This document shows positions 1 through 5,579 of a stretch of 10,279 nucleotides of DNA, piece by piece. The stretch spans positions 1 through 10,279 of the forward strand of contig JAGHCE010000270.1 of NCBI GenBank assembly GCA_021160625.1, given 5' to 3'. Both the position numbers and the translations under genes were made by a program. Under the pieces are notes generated by a model. That model searched no databases. It had not been told where the DNA came from and worked only from the letters and a program-made list of their open reading frames with translations. The DNA is from Planctomycetota bacterium (lineage in GTDB: Bacteria; Planctomycetota; DG-23; SLPQ01). Positions within the stretch are counted from its first letter, which is position 1; each line of letters starts with the position of its first letter.

Positions 1-573
1 CCCCGCCACCGCGCCCAGCATCACAAGCCCGATAAGGCGGTCCAGGAAAACGGTCACCACCGCATTGGTCTTTTTCGTGCTCGTCAGCTTCGACGCGTAG
101 TACGCCTTTACGACGTCGCCGCCGGTGAGCCCCGGCATAAAGTTGTTGCAGAAAAGCCCGAGGTACGTAAGTTCCAGCGTCCTCCAGAACCCGATCCGAA
201 TCCCCTGCGCCCCCAGAAGGCTCTTCCACCGCAACGACGCCAGCCACGGTATCCATCCCAGCATCACAAGCCCGACGAGATACGCCCCGAGCGTCATCTC
301 CCGTAGGAGCGGAATGAACCCGCGCGCCGTTCGAAGCTCGCCGTCCTTAGTGGCTATCTCCCCGACGGGAATGACGATGGGGTCTGTGCCTTTTTCGGTT
401 ATTATTCCCACGACACCTTCGCCGAAATCGACGAACGTGCCGCTTATGTGACTGCCGTCCTTCAGGTAGACCGTATCACTGACAGGTATCATATACTTGA
501 AAATGATCCCAAGCAGCGTCACCGCCAGCAGCACCCTTGCCGCCGCCCACAGGTGTGCCTTCTTTATCCTCAT
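1..573 (-). CDS. Flippase-like / lysylphosphatidylglycerol synthase transmembrane family protein (3' end cut by window)
   Basis: This is an inner-membrane protein of the LPG_synthase_TM (UPF0104, flippase-like) family, whose members flip or modify lipid-linked substrates. Its substrate cannot be told. I translated 191 codons from the ATG at 573 with no stop up to the window edge; the family usually has about 300-350 residues. Residues about 12-31 form a first membrane helix, and residues about 93-113 a second, ending in 'ASLRWKSLL'. The family signature 'NNFMPGLTGGDVVKAYY' (residues 143-159) is followed by 'VFLDRLIGL' (175-183), as is typical. Unusually, about 60 soluble residues separate helices 1 and 2. 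They contain a beta-rich stretch (residues 33-74) of the form 'LKDGSxISGTxVDxGEGVVGIITEKG...IPVGEI'. The start overlaps the stop of the upstream dehydratase-like gene by ATGA, so translation is probably coupled. The family is fairly certain; the function is not. Confidence 0.85.
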   Translation of the reverse strand, partial: MRIKKAHLWAAARVLLAVTLLGIIFKYMIPVSDTVYLKDGSHISGTFVDFGEGVVGIITEKGTDPIVIPVGEIATKDGELRTARGFIPLLREMTLGAYLVGLVMLGWIPWLASLRWKSLLGAQGIRIGFWRTLELTYLGLFCNNFMPGLTGGDVVKAYYASKLTSTKKTNAVVTVFLDRLIGLVMLGAVAG

Positions 574-1604
574 ATGCGCCCTTCGCACGAATGCTGTTGC
601 CGGCGCCGGCGTCCCTCGAGAAGCTCCATAAACGCCTCCATTCTCGTCAGACTCCTCCCCCCGGGGCGCCCCGGCCTGTCGAATTCAAGCGACAAAACCG
701 GCACCCCGCACGCCCGGCGTATCGCCCGGTCCTGAAGCTGCCTGTAACAGAAGCTCTGTATGTAGTGGATGAGGCCGTCGATGCGCCTGGTCGCCACCTC
801 TTGTCTTATGTCGGCAATCCGCATACGCGTTCCATAGGGGTACGTGTAGGCCAGGTACTCGTCGACAAGCGAATCGCGTGGCCCCGGCATCGAAAACTGC
901 CTCTGGAACTCGTTGAAGACCACCGCTGCCCCCATCTCTTCCAGGATTTCGTACAGGCCGTCGGCTATCGGCGGTATACCCGCAAATCCAAGCCTGAACT
1001 GCGCTTGGGCGGGCTCCCTGCGGGCGGCAGAGGCCAGGAATTCGTCGAGTTCGCCCTCATATACGCGCCAATCACCCCGCATATCACTCGAATTAATGAG
1101 CCAAAGGTGATTTTCGAAGCCGCTTACCCTGCCCTCGTGCCAGGTCATCCAATCGAGTTTTGCGAGTTTTTCTCTCACGCCCCGCATACGGAGCCTCGTC
1201 TCTTGGGCGGCCTCAAGGCTGGTGCCGAGCCTCTCCGAGAGTGCCTCCAGCGAGCCAGCGAGCCTGCGGGGGTCCCTGTCGGGGGGATATTCAAAGGGGA
1301 TGACTTCGACGCCCTCTTCCTGGAATATCTCAAGCAGGAGCTCTGTATTCGAGCAATCCCCCTGGACGACGCCGATGACGCGGTCGATGCCGCCGCGCCG
1401 GACGAGGGAGTATATTCCTTTTATCCACGCGCAGAAATTGAGCGGAAACCCGGCGGCCTCGGCCTCGGCCACGAGCTCACCGCGATCGGGGTGCGTTATG
1501 AAGCGGTTATTGAGGTCCACCGGGCGAAGACCCGCCGCGAAGACGATCTCAATCGGGATGGTCGACGTTATGCCGACAACGCCGGCGCCCTGAATCCGGT
1601 TCAT
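570..1604 (-). CDS. 2-hydroxyacyl-CoA dehydratase D-component (HgdB/FldB-like) family protein
   Basis: This 344-residue protein resembles the iron-sulfur subunits of 2-hydroxyacyl-CoA dehydratases. These are cytoplasmic, oxygen-sensitive enzymes that accept one electron from an ATP-driven activator and remove water from 2-hydroxyacyl-CoA. The opening 'VGITSTIPIEIVFAAGLRPVDL' pattern (residues 9-30) is the family's 'PxExxxAAGxxPV' signature. Three well-spaced cysteines fit the ligands of a [4Fe-4S] cluster: C58 in 'LNFCAWIKG', C84 in 'GDCSNTE' and C286 in 'QSFCYRQLQD'. It is somewhat shorter than classical HgdB (roughly 380 residues). True dehydratases need two related subunits and a BadF/HgdC-type activator; none is in the window, so it may be a homodimeric relative such as the double-cubane cluster reductases. 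The ATG at 1604 follows GAGG with 7-nt spacing and a strong promoter-like sequence. Its stop overlaps the flippase start. The family call is firm; the reaction is unknown. Confidence 0.85.
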   Translation of the reverse strand: MNRIQGAGVVGITSTIPIEIVFAAGLRPVDLNNRFITHPDRGELVAEAEAAGFPLNFCAWIKGIYSLVRRGGIDRVIGVVQGDCSNTELLLEIFQEEGVEVIPFEYPPDRDPRRLAGSLEALSERLGTSLEAAQETRLRMRGVREKLAKLDWMTWHEGRVSGFENHLWLINSSDMRGDWRVYEGELDEFLASAARREPAQAQFRLGFAGIPPIADGLYEILEEMGAAVVFNEFQRQFSMPGPRDSLVDEYLAYTYPYGTRMRIADIRQEVATRRIDGLIHYIQSFCYRQLQDRAIRRACGVPVLSLEFDRPGRPGGRSLTRMEAFMELLEGRRRRQQHSCEGRI

Positions 1605-1640
1605 AGAGGTGCCTCAAGGCCAAAGACGATTGAGCGCCAA

Positions 1641-1669
1641 ATTATGCCTTCTCAAACCGAATGCGTCAA
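1641..1669 (-). promoter_or_regulatory. Sigma70-type promoter for the dehydratase-like gene
   Basis: On the minus strand there is TTGACG (1669-1664), a 17-nt spacer, then CATAAT (1646-1641). Each box matches the consensus at five of six positions and the spacing is ideal. Transcription would start near 1634, giving a leader of about 30 nt before the ATG at 1604. It lies in the 84-nt gap after the TPR gene, so the dehydratase-like/flippase pair probably forms its own transcription unit. Prediction from sequence only. Confidence 0.65.
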
Positions 1670-1688
1670 GCAGGAAAGCAGGGGCGTC

Positions 1689-2129
1689 TCAGGCCTTGAC
1701 GTACTTATTCATAATGCGTTTGAAGCGCCTGTCGCGCCTGAGCGCAGCGAGGTCGGCGTCGCTGAAGAGGTGCCGGAAGTCCCTGTACCCCAGCGCAAGC
1801 GACCTCTCAAGCGCCTTGCAGGCCTGCTCAATCCGCCCGATAAGGGAGTACGAGCAGGCCAAGTTGTATTGAATGACCGGGTCACGGGGCCGAAGCGCGG
1901 CCAGCCTCCTGTCCACCGAGAGCCCCTCGCGGTATCGCCCGACCGTGGTGTAATGGTCCGCCAGGACCGCCAGGACCTCCCAGTAGTCACCCTGGCGGGC
2001 GATCACGCCCTCAAAGAACGCAGTTTCGAACTCGCGCTGAGAGCCCTTGAAGACCCGCACCTCCATCCCGGGCTTCTGCCAGTCCCACTTCCTGCCCCAC
2101 CACTTGCTGATCATCTCAGCCGCCTGCAA
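1689..2129 (-). CDS. Small TPR-repeat protein
   Basis: A 146-residue, probably cytoplasmic protein with no signal peptide or membrane helix. Two tetratricopeptide repeats are visible: residues about 49-82 ('YWEVLAVLADHYTTVGRYRE' onward) and 83-116 ('DPVIQYNLACSYSLIGRIEQ' onward). They are followed by 'LFSDADLAALRRDRRFKRIM' (121-140), a tail common on short TPR proteins. TPRs bind other proteins; the partner is unknown. The start chosen is TTG at 2129, because a perfect AAGGAG lies 7 nt upstream of it; the first ATG is codon 6 and has no such site. The N-terminal 45 residues, rich in Trp and charge ('KWWGRKWDWQKPG'), match nothing I recognise. It follows the gene ending at 2216 by 86 nt and precedes the dehydratase-like gene. 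Fold confident, role open. Confidence 0.8.
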   Translation of the reverse strand: MQAAEMISKWWGRKWDWQKPGMEVRVFKGSQREFETAFFEGVIARQGDYWEVLAVLADHYTTVGRYREGLSVDRRLAALRPRDPVIQYNLACSYSLIGRIEQACKALERSLALGYRDFRHLFSDADLAALRRDRRFKRIMNKYVKA

Positions 2130-2136
2130 CTTATCT

Positions 2137-2142
2137 CTCCTT
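2137..2142 (-). promoter_or_regulatory. Ribosome binding site deciding the TTG start of the TPR gene
   Basis: AAGGAG on the minus strand, 7 nt before the TTG at 2129-2127. This strong Shine-Dalgarno match is the reason for preferring the rare TTG start over the internal ATG five codons later. Confidence 0.65.
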
Positions 2143-2167
2143 AACCCCTCTACGCCGCCTCCACCAC

Positions 2168-2173
2168 CTTATA
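2168..2173 (-). promoter_or_regulatory. Possible extended -10 promoter for the TPR gene
   Basis: The minus strand reads TGGTATAAG, an extended -10 element (TGnTATAAt with the last base changed), about 39 nt before the TTG start. No convincing -35 box lies 16-18 nt upstream, so the site is weak evidence that the TPR gene can be transcribed separately from the gene to its right. Confidence 0.3.
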
Positions 2174-2215
2174 CCACTTGGACGCCGGAATTGTTCCTGT
2201 ATTTCCGACAAAATC

Positions 2216-3331
2216 TCATTCCTGCGCGCTGCCCTTCGAAAAACCCTTCAAAAACTCGTGAATATCTATCTGGACGTCCGTCGTGATGGCGCCATCGTCA
2301 CGGCCCGGCCCGGCAAGCCTCTCCACGACCCAATCCGCGAGGAACGCGTCAAAGGTGGTTACCTTGCGGTGTACGCTGTGTTCTTCATCGAGGACGACGA
2401 TGCGCGACTTGACGAGCGCCGCTCCCGGCAAAAGCAGCGCCCTTTTCGTCATAAGGTCCTCTTCATTGCGGCTGACGAGCTTGACGAGGTCGCCTACCAC
2501 CAGGTACGGCGCCGGCGACACCAGCTCGACGAAAAAGAGGCTCACGACGATTATAAGCTCCTCGCGCGAGAGTGCGTACTTTCTCTCCAGCCGGACCAGC
2601 GGATACTCGTCGTACCTCGGCGTCAGCAGCAGCCGCCTCTCGATGTCGGCCCAGCCCGCCTCGATGCGGTACTCCACCTCGTCCGGCGAGATGTCCCAGT
2701 CCATGGCGAAGAAGTCCTGCGCCTCCACGGGAAACAGCGTCGCCGCGCGCTTGCGGTAGAGGGCCGTGAGCCTGCCCATCTCGGTGAGGTGCTCGCGCGC
2801 CGCCGAGAAGGGCCTCTCGGCGACGGATGCGCCTTCGAGGGCCGCCCGGCCCCCGATCTCGTCGATTATGACGTAGAACATCTCGTCGGAAAGGCGGAAA
2901 CTCGTCTCGAACACGTCCTCCCGGTAGGAATCCGACGCCACGACCACACCCGCGCTGCGCAGGTTTCCCTCGGATGCGAGCACCGGCATCCCGCGCACCA
3001 TGTCGTACGCGCTTTCGTACAGCATCGAGAGTATCCTCCGGCCGGAAAGGCCCTTGTTGCCCTTTCGGATCCTGCGGCTGAGGAGCAGCGCCGTTACCAA
3101 AAGCTCCTCGCGGGAAAGGGAGAACCTGTTTCTGAGCTCCCCCAGGGCCCCGTGCGCAAACGCCCCGTCAACCTGTCCCCAAAGGCGGTCGAGGCCGGCG
3201 GTCTTTTCTTTCACAAGACCCGTCTCGACGGGCGTGCCCGCGCTCCTGCGGCGGGTGAGGCGCTCCTTTATGTTGCTGAGCTGGTCGCACAGGTCCAGGA
3301 CCTTGCGGAAGTTTCCAACGTCATTTTTCAC
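2216..3331 (-). CDS. Hypothetical protein with duplicated AAA-ATPase-type N-domain, no ATPase domain
   Basis: I do not recognise a named gene. The 371-residue protein holds two copies of an approximately 90-residue unit. One is at residues about 70-161 ('FSLSREELLVTALLLSRRI' ... 'LRSAGVVVASD'), the other at about 251-341 ('YALSREELIIVVSLFFVEL' ... 'LVKSRIVVLDEE'). Each has an 'LSREEL' helix start, a hydrophobic helix, a 'L' or 'LP' motif and a final beta-strand. This resembles the N-terminal winged-helix-like region found before the ATPase of CDC48-like AAA proteins in Planctomycetes. No Walker A or B motif is present, and the next gene is not an ATPase. An N-terminal segment (residues 1-50) may form a helix or coiled coil. 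The start chosen is GTG at 3331: CGGAG lies 7 nt before it, and it leaves 4 nt after the uvrC stop. A GTG 45 nt upstream, inside uvrC, is also open but lacks such a site. Probably co-transcribed with uvrC. The gene is certain, the homology tentative. Confidence 0.75.
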   Translation of the reverse strand: MKNDVGNFRKVLDLCDQLSNIKERLTRRRSAGTPVETGLVKEKTAGLDRLWGQVDGAFAHGALGELRNRFSLSREELLVTALLLSRRIRKGNKGLSGRRILSMLYESAYDMVRGMPVLASEGNLRSAGVVVASDSYREDVFETSFRLSDEMFYVIIDEIGGRAALEGASVAERPFSAAREHLTEMGRLTALYRKRAATLFPVEAQDFFAMDWDISPDEVEYRIEAGWADIERRLLLTPRYDEYPLVRLERKYALSREELIIVVSLFFVELVSPAPYLVVGDLVKLVSRNEEDLMTKRALLLPGAALVKSRIVVLDEEHSVHRKVTTFDAFLADWVVERLAGPGRDDGAITTDVQIDIHEFLKGFSKGSAQE

Positions 3332-3335
3332 GGTT

Positions 3336-4706
3336 TCACTCCGTTTTCGCCCGCCGCTTGGTCTGCCTTCCGGCACGCGCGAGCTTGCCGACCTTGACGG
3401 ATTCCTTCCCGAAAAATCTCTTGCTGCGAAGCGTGTGGTGGTAGCTCTGGGCGAACCGGTGCGCCTCGTCCCTCACGAACTGCAGCACCTTGAGCGCCGC
3501 CGAGGTACGTGGAAGCTCCACCGGCTCCCCCCGGCCCTCCAGGAACACGAGCTCCTCGCGCTTGGCCAGCGACGCCACCTTCCTCGGCCGCGCCCCCGCC
3601 CGCTCCAGGCCCTCAAGCGCCGCCGAAAGCTGCCCCGGCCCGCCGTCAACCAGCAGGAAGTCCGGCAGGAAACCGCCCTCGGCCACGAGCCGCCTGTACC
3701 GGCGGTAGACCACCTCACGGATCGATGCGTAGTCGTCGGTTCCCTTGACCTTCTTTATCTTGTACTTCCTGTAGCCCTTCTTGAACGGCTTGCCGTCGAC
3801 GAACGTCACCACCGACCCCACCGAGTCGCTGCCGCCTATTGTTGCAATGTCCACACCCTCAATAAGTCGCGGCGGCTCGTCAAGCCCCAGGCGCCGCGCC
3901 AGCTCTCCAAGCGCCTTGCGGGGATCGACCTCCAACGCCCCCACGTGAGCGTAGTCCCCGAAGAGCCCCCTTTTCGAAAGGCTCTGGATGGCCCGCAACC
4001 GGTCCCTTATCTCGGCCGCCTTCTCGAACTCCAGATGCTCGGCCGCCGCCGCCATTTCCTTTTCGAGCCCGCGAACCACCCTCGCCCGCCGCCCCTCCAG
4101 GAACTGGCGGAAGCCCTTTATCGACGCGCGGTATTCTTCCTTCGTGACCCTGCCCGCGCAGGGCGCCAGACACGACTTGATGTAGTAATACAGGCAGGGG
4201 CGCCGCCTGGCGTTTTTCGGGTCGCCTTCGCGGATGTCCAGGCTGCACACGCGGAACTTGAATATCCTCTGGAGAAGCGCATAGGCCGCCCGCAGGCCCT
4301 CGGCGTCCGTGAACGGGCCATACACCTTGCTGCCGCTGTGAGGATTTCGCGTCACCAGCACCTGGGGGAAGTCCTCCCTGCCGCGAATCTCGATACAGGG
4401 GTACGACTTATCGTCCTTGAGGTCCACGTTGTACTTCGGGCGCATATCCCTGATGAGGCGCTGCTCGGCCAGGAGCGCGTCCACTTCGCTGGGCGTCTCG
4501 ATGAAGTCCACATCGGCGAGTTTTTCCATCATCACGTTGATGTTGGGCCTGGCCGCCTCGCCGCCTCGCAAGTAGCTAAGTACCCTGTTCCTGATGGAGA
4601 CCGATTTGCCGACATAAAGAACACGGCCCTCGGCGTCTTTCATTATGTACACGCCGGGTGCTGCAGGAAACTTCTTTATCCTGTCTGTCAGGGCTTGTAT
4701 GTCCAC
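3336..4706 (-). CDS. uvrC: Excinuclease ABC subunit C, short form lacking the C-terminal helix-hairpin-helix region
   Basis: UvrC makes both cuts around a DNA lesion after UvrA and UvrB have found it (nucleotide excision repair, cytoplasm). The N-terminal GIY-YIG nuclease is visible: 'PGVYIM' (17-22), 'LYVGKS' (30-35), R39 and the metal-binding Glu in 'LLAEQRLI' (E81). Four cysteines, C154, C171, C179 and C183, match those that bind a [4Fe-4S] cluster in E. coli UvrC. The UVR motif that meets UvrB spans about 203-240. The RNase H-like 5' nuclease keeps its key residues: D286 ('EGVDIA'), D354 ('LLVDGGPGQL') and H416 ('DEAHRFA'). The protein stops at 456 residues after 'HHTLRSKRFFG' and a Lys/Arg-rich tail, whereas E. 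coli UvrC has 610 and ends in a tandem HhH domain. The GTG start is the only one after the predicted promoter; its ribosome binding site is weak. Function very likely retained. Confidence 0.95.
   Translation of the reverse strand: MDIQALTDRIKKFPAAPGVYIMKDAEGRVLYVGKSVSIRNRVLSYLRGGEAARPNINVMMEKLADVDFIETPSEVDALLAEQRLIRDMRPKYNVDLKDDKSYPCIEIRGREDFPQVLVTRNPHSGSKVYGPFTDAEGLRAAYALLQRIFKFRVCSLDIREGDPKNARRRPCLYYYIKSCLAPCAGRVTKEEYRASIKGFRQFLEGRRARVVRGLEKEMAAAAEHLEFEKAAEIRDRLRAIQSLSKRGLFGDYAHVGALEVDPRKALGELARRLGLDEPPRLIEGVDIATIGGSDSVGSVVTFVDGKPFKKGYRKYKIKKVKGTDDYASIREVVYRRYRRLVAEGGFLPDFLLVDGGPGQLSAALEGLERAGARPRKVASLAKREELVFLEGRGEPVELPRTSAALKVLQFVRDEAHRFAQSYHHTLRSKRFFGKESVKVGKLARAGRQTKRRAKTE
3339..3343 (-). 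promoter_or_regulatory. Ribosome binding site for the duplicated N-domain gene, inside the end of uvrC
   Basis: CGGAG on the minus strand overlaps the last codons of uvrC and lies 7 nt before the GTG at 3331. It supports that start and suggests translational coupling: ribosomes ending on uvrC finish within 5 nt of the next start. Confidence 0.55.
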
Positions 4707-4749
4707 GTCGCTGCCGAAAGCCTTGTCTGTACCCCCCTTCGGGAAAATG

Positions 4750-4777
4750 ATTATAGCCCGCCGGGGACGTATTACAA
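4750..4777 (-). promoter_or_regulatory. Sigma70-type promoter for uvrC
   Basis: On the minus strand there is TTGTAA (4777-4772; four of six consensus bases), a 16-nt spacer, then a perfect TATAAT (4755-4750). The start of transcription would fall near 4743, leaving a leader of about 37 nt before the GTG at 4706. I see no LexA-type operator (gram-negative CTGTN8ACAG or gram-positive GAACN4GTTC) over it, so SOS control is not evident. Prediction only. Confidence 0.65.
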
Positions 4778-4912
4778 GACGCAGGAAGTGCAGTGCGAGC
4801 GCAGGTTTTTCCGGGGGCCGGGGCGGTGGCAGGCAGGAGCGCCGGCGAGTGTCAAATCTTATCTTCCGAATGCGTATACACTTATGGCTATCTGTGCCGA
4901 GGTGAGGTGATT

Positions 4913-4927
4913 TGGCACGCGCGTTGC
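4913..4927 (+). promoter_or_regulatory. Candidate sigma54 (RpoN) -24/-12 promoter
   Basis: The sequence TGGCACGCGCGTTGC matches the sigma54 consensus TGGCACRNNNNTTGC at every fixed position, with the required 10 nt between the GG (4914-4915) and GC (4926-4927) pairs. The next base is G rather than the preferred A/T. It points at the unknown gene starting at 5030, with transcription expected from about 4939 and a leader of about 90 nt. Sigma54 promoters need an enhancer-binding activator; I could not identify its sites upstream. The match is seen directly; activity is inferred. Confidence 0.55.
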
Positions 4928-5002
4928 GTTACTTACAGGCAATGAGAAAGACCCCTCTCCAGCCGGCGGCGGTGTCCCCGAAACAGACGCCGTCGCTGGC
5001 CC

Positions 5003-5008
5003 TATAAT
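5003..5008 (+). promoter_or_regulatory. Possible -10 box for the unknown gene at 5030
   Basis: A perfect TATAAT lies 21 nt before the ATG. The -35 region at 17-nt spacing reads GAAACA, a three-of-six match, so it is a weak or activator-dependent sigma70-type promoter at best. It would leave a leader of only about 15 nt, just enough for the AGGAGG. Confidence 0.35.
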
Positions 5009-5017
5009 CGAAGACGC

Positions 5018-5023
5018 AGGAGG
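5018..5023 (+). promoter_or_regulatory. Consensus ribosome binding site for the unknown gene
   Basis: A full AGGAGG lies 6 nt before the ATG at 5030. It is the strongest Shine-Dalgarno sequence in the window and the main proof that this plus-strand reading frame is a real gene. Confidence 0.7.
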
Positions 5024-5029
5024 CAGCGT

Positions 5030-5503
5030 ATGACGGCCATAGTCGGCAACATCCTCGGCTCGATGGCGGCCAGGCTTGCTTCCTCGCTTATCCACGGCGC
5101 TTCCGGACGCAAGCATTCCTTCGCCGAACTCCTCGCTGCCGAAGGCGGCGGGTCTGCGGCGGCCTCCGGCGCGGCGGTGCCGACGGCGGCCCCTTCGGCC
5201 CGGCAGGTGCACCGAGTTGCGCTTGCGGCTAAGCGGCTTCTGGGCCTGCCCGTCACGTCCGGCGAGGCCGAGCGTATCGCTGCGGGTTTGTGGGCGCTTG
5301 TAGAGGATCTCAAATCCGGCGCTGACGGGCCGGTTTCTGCCGGCGATGTGAAGAGCGCCTTGGATGACTTTGTTTCGCGGATATCCGGGGAGCTTATGCT
5401 TTCCGGGGATGACCAGTCGCGTCTTGCACAGGTCGTCGAGGATTACGCACTAAGGGAATTACCCGAGGCTGTCGGCTTGATTCGGACGTCATCCGAAATG
5501 TAG
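5030..5503 (+). CDS. Hypothetical protein, 157 residues, Ala-rich and mostly helical
   Basis: I do not recognise this protein. It is the only gene on the plus strand here. Residues 1-22 form an amphipathic or mildly hydrophobic helix, too weak for a clear signal peptide. Residues about 36-57 are a low-complexity Ala/Gly/Pro/Ser linker. Residues about 57-147 look like a bundle of helices ('RQVHRVALAAKRLLGLP', 'AERIAAGLWALVEDLK', 'AGDVKSALDDFVSRISGEL', 'DDQSRLAQVVEDYALREL'). There is no cysteine and no catalytic motif. The segment 'HSFAELLAA' near residue 30 loosely recalls the start of flagellar accessory proteins, but that is too little for a call. Its start is supported by AGGAGG at 6 nt, and a sigma54-like promoter lies about 100 nt upstream. 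It diverges from uvrC and converges on atpC. The gene is likely real; the function is unknown. Confidence 0.7.
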   Translation: MTAIVGNILGSMAARLASSLIHGASGRKHSFAELLAAEGGGSAAASGAAVPTAAPSARQVHRVALAAKRLLGLPVTSGEAERIAAGLWALVEDLKSGADGPVSAGDVKSALDDFVSRISGELMLSGDDQSRLAQVVEDYALRELPEAVGLIRTSSEM

Positions 5504-5521
5504 CCCGGTCCCTCTCCCCAA

Positions 5522-5544
5522 GCGGGCTCGGCTTATTCGCCCGC
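5522..5544. terminator. Weak hairpin between the converging gene ends
   Basis: GCGGGC (5522-5527) can pair with GCCCGC (5539-5544) around an 11-nt loop, within the 76 nt separating the stop of the plus-strand gene from the stop of atpC. No T-run follows on either strand, so it would not act as a classical intrinsic terminator without help. It is the only candidate terminator here. Confidence 0.25.
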
Positions 5545-5579
5545 AGGCCGGCAGCCTCCACACCTACACCTACTACTTT

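Larger units (their letters stand above)
4707..5029. other. Divergent intergenic region between uvrC and the unknown plus-strand gene
   Basis: These 323 nt hold no plausible gene. They contain the uvrC promoter on the minus strand (4750-4777). On the plus strand they contain a sigma54-like site (4913-4927), a TATAAT (5003-5008) and the ribosome binding site AGGAGG. The sigma54-like site overlaps the right arm of an inverted repeat, GTGCC (4894-4898) / GGCAC (4914-4918), with a 15-nt loop. The stretch 4800-4850 is G- and C-rich without a recognisable motif. Confidence 0.6.

Noticed and set aside
3329..3376. Longer version of the duplicated N-domain protein starting at the GTG at 3376 inside uvrC.
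   Set aside because: The extra 15 residues merely read through the uvrC end in another frame. The GTG at 3331 has a properly spaced CGGAG, while the upstream one has none.
4850..4855. A perfect minus-strand TTGACA upstream of uvrC.
   Set aside because: At 16-18 nt spacing no -10-like hexamer follows (CTGCCA at 17 nt). The TATAAT promoter nearer to uvrC is far better.
3000..4910. Very long plus-strand open frame (636 codons) opposite uvrC and its neighbour; similar long plus-strand frames oppose the dehydratase-like gene (537-2144), atpD (5871-7439) and atpA (8711-10123).
   Set aside because: They are the antisense of well-identified conserved genes. Open antisense frames are common in GC-rich coding DNA, and their Arg/Pro/His-rich translations resemble no protein.
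5481..5497. Perfect inverted repeat TTCGGA-CGTCA-TCCGAA at the end of the plus-strand gene.
   Set aside because: It lies inside the last codons, has only a 6-bp stem and no T-run after it. It is not a credible terminator or operator on this evidence.
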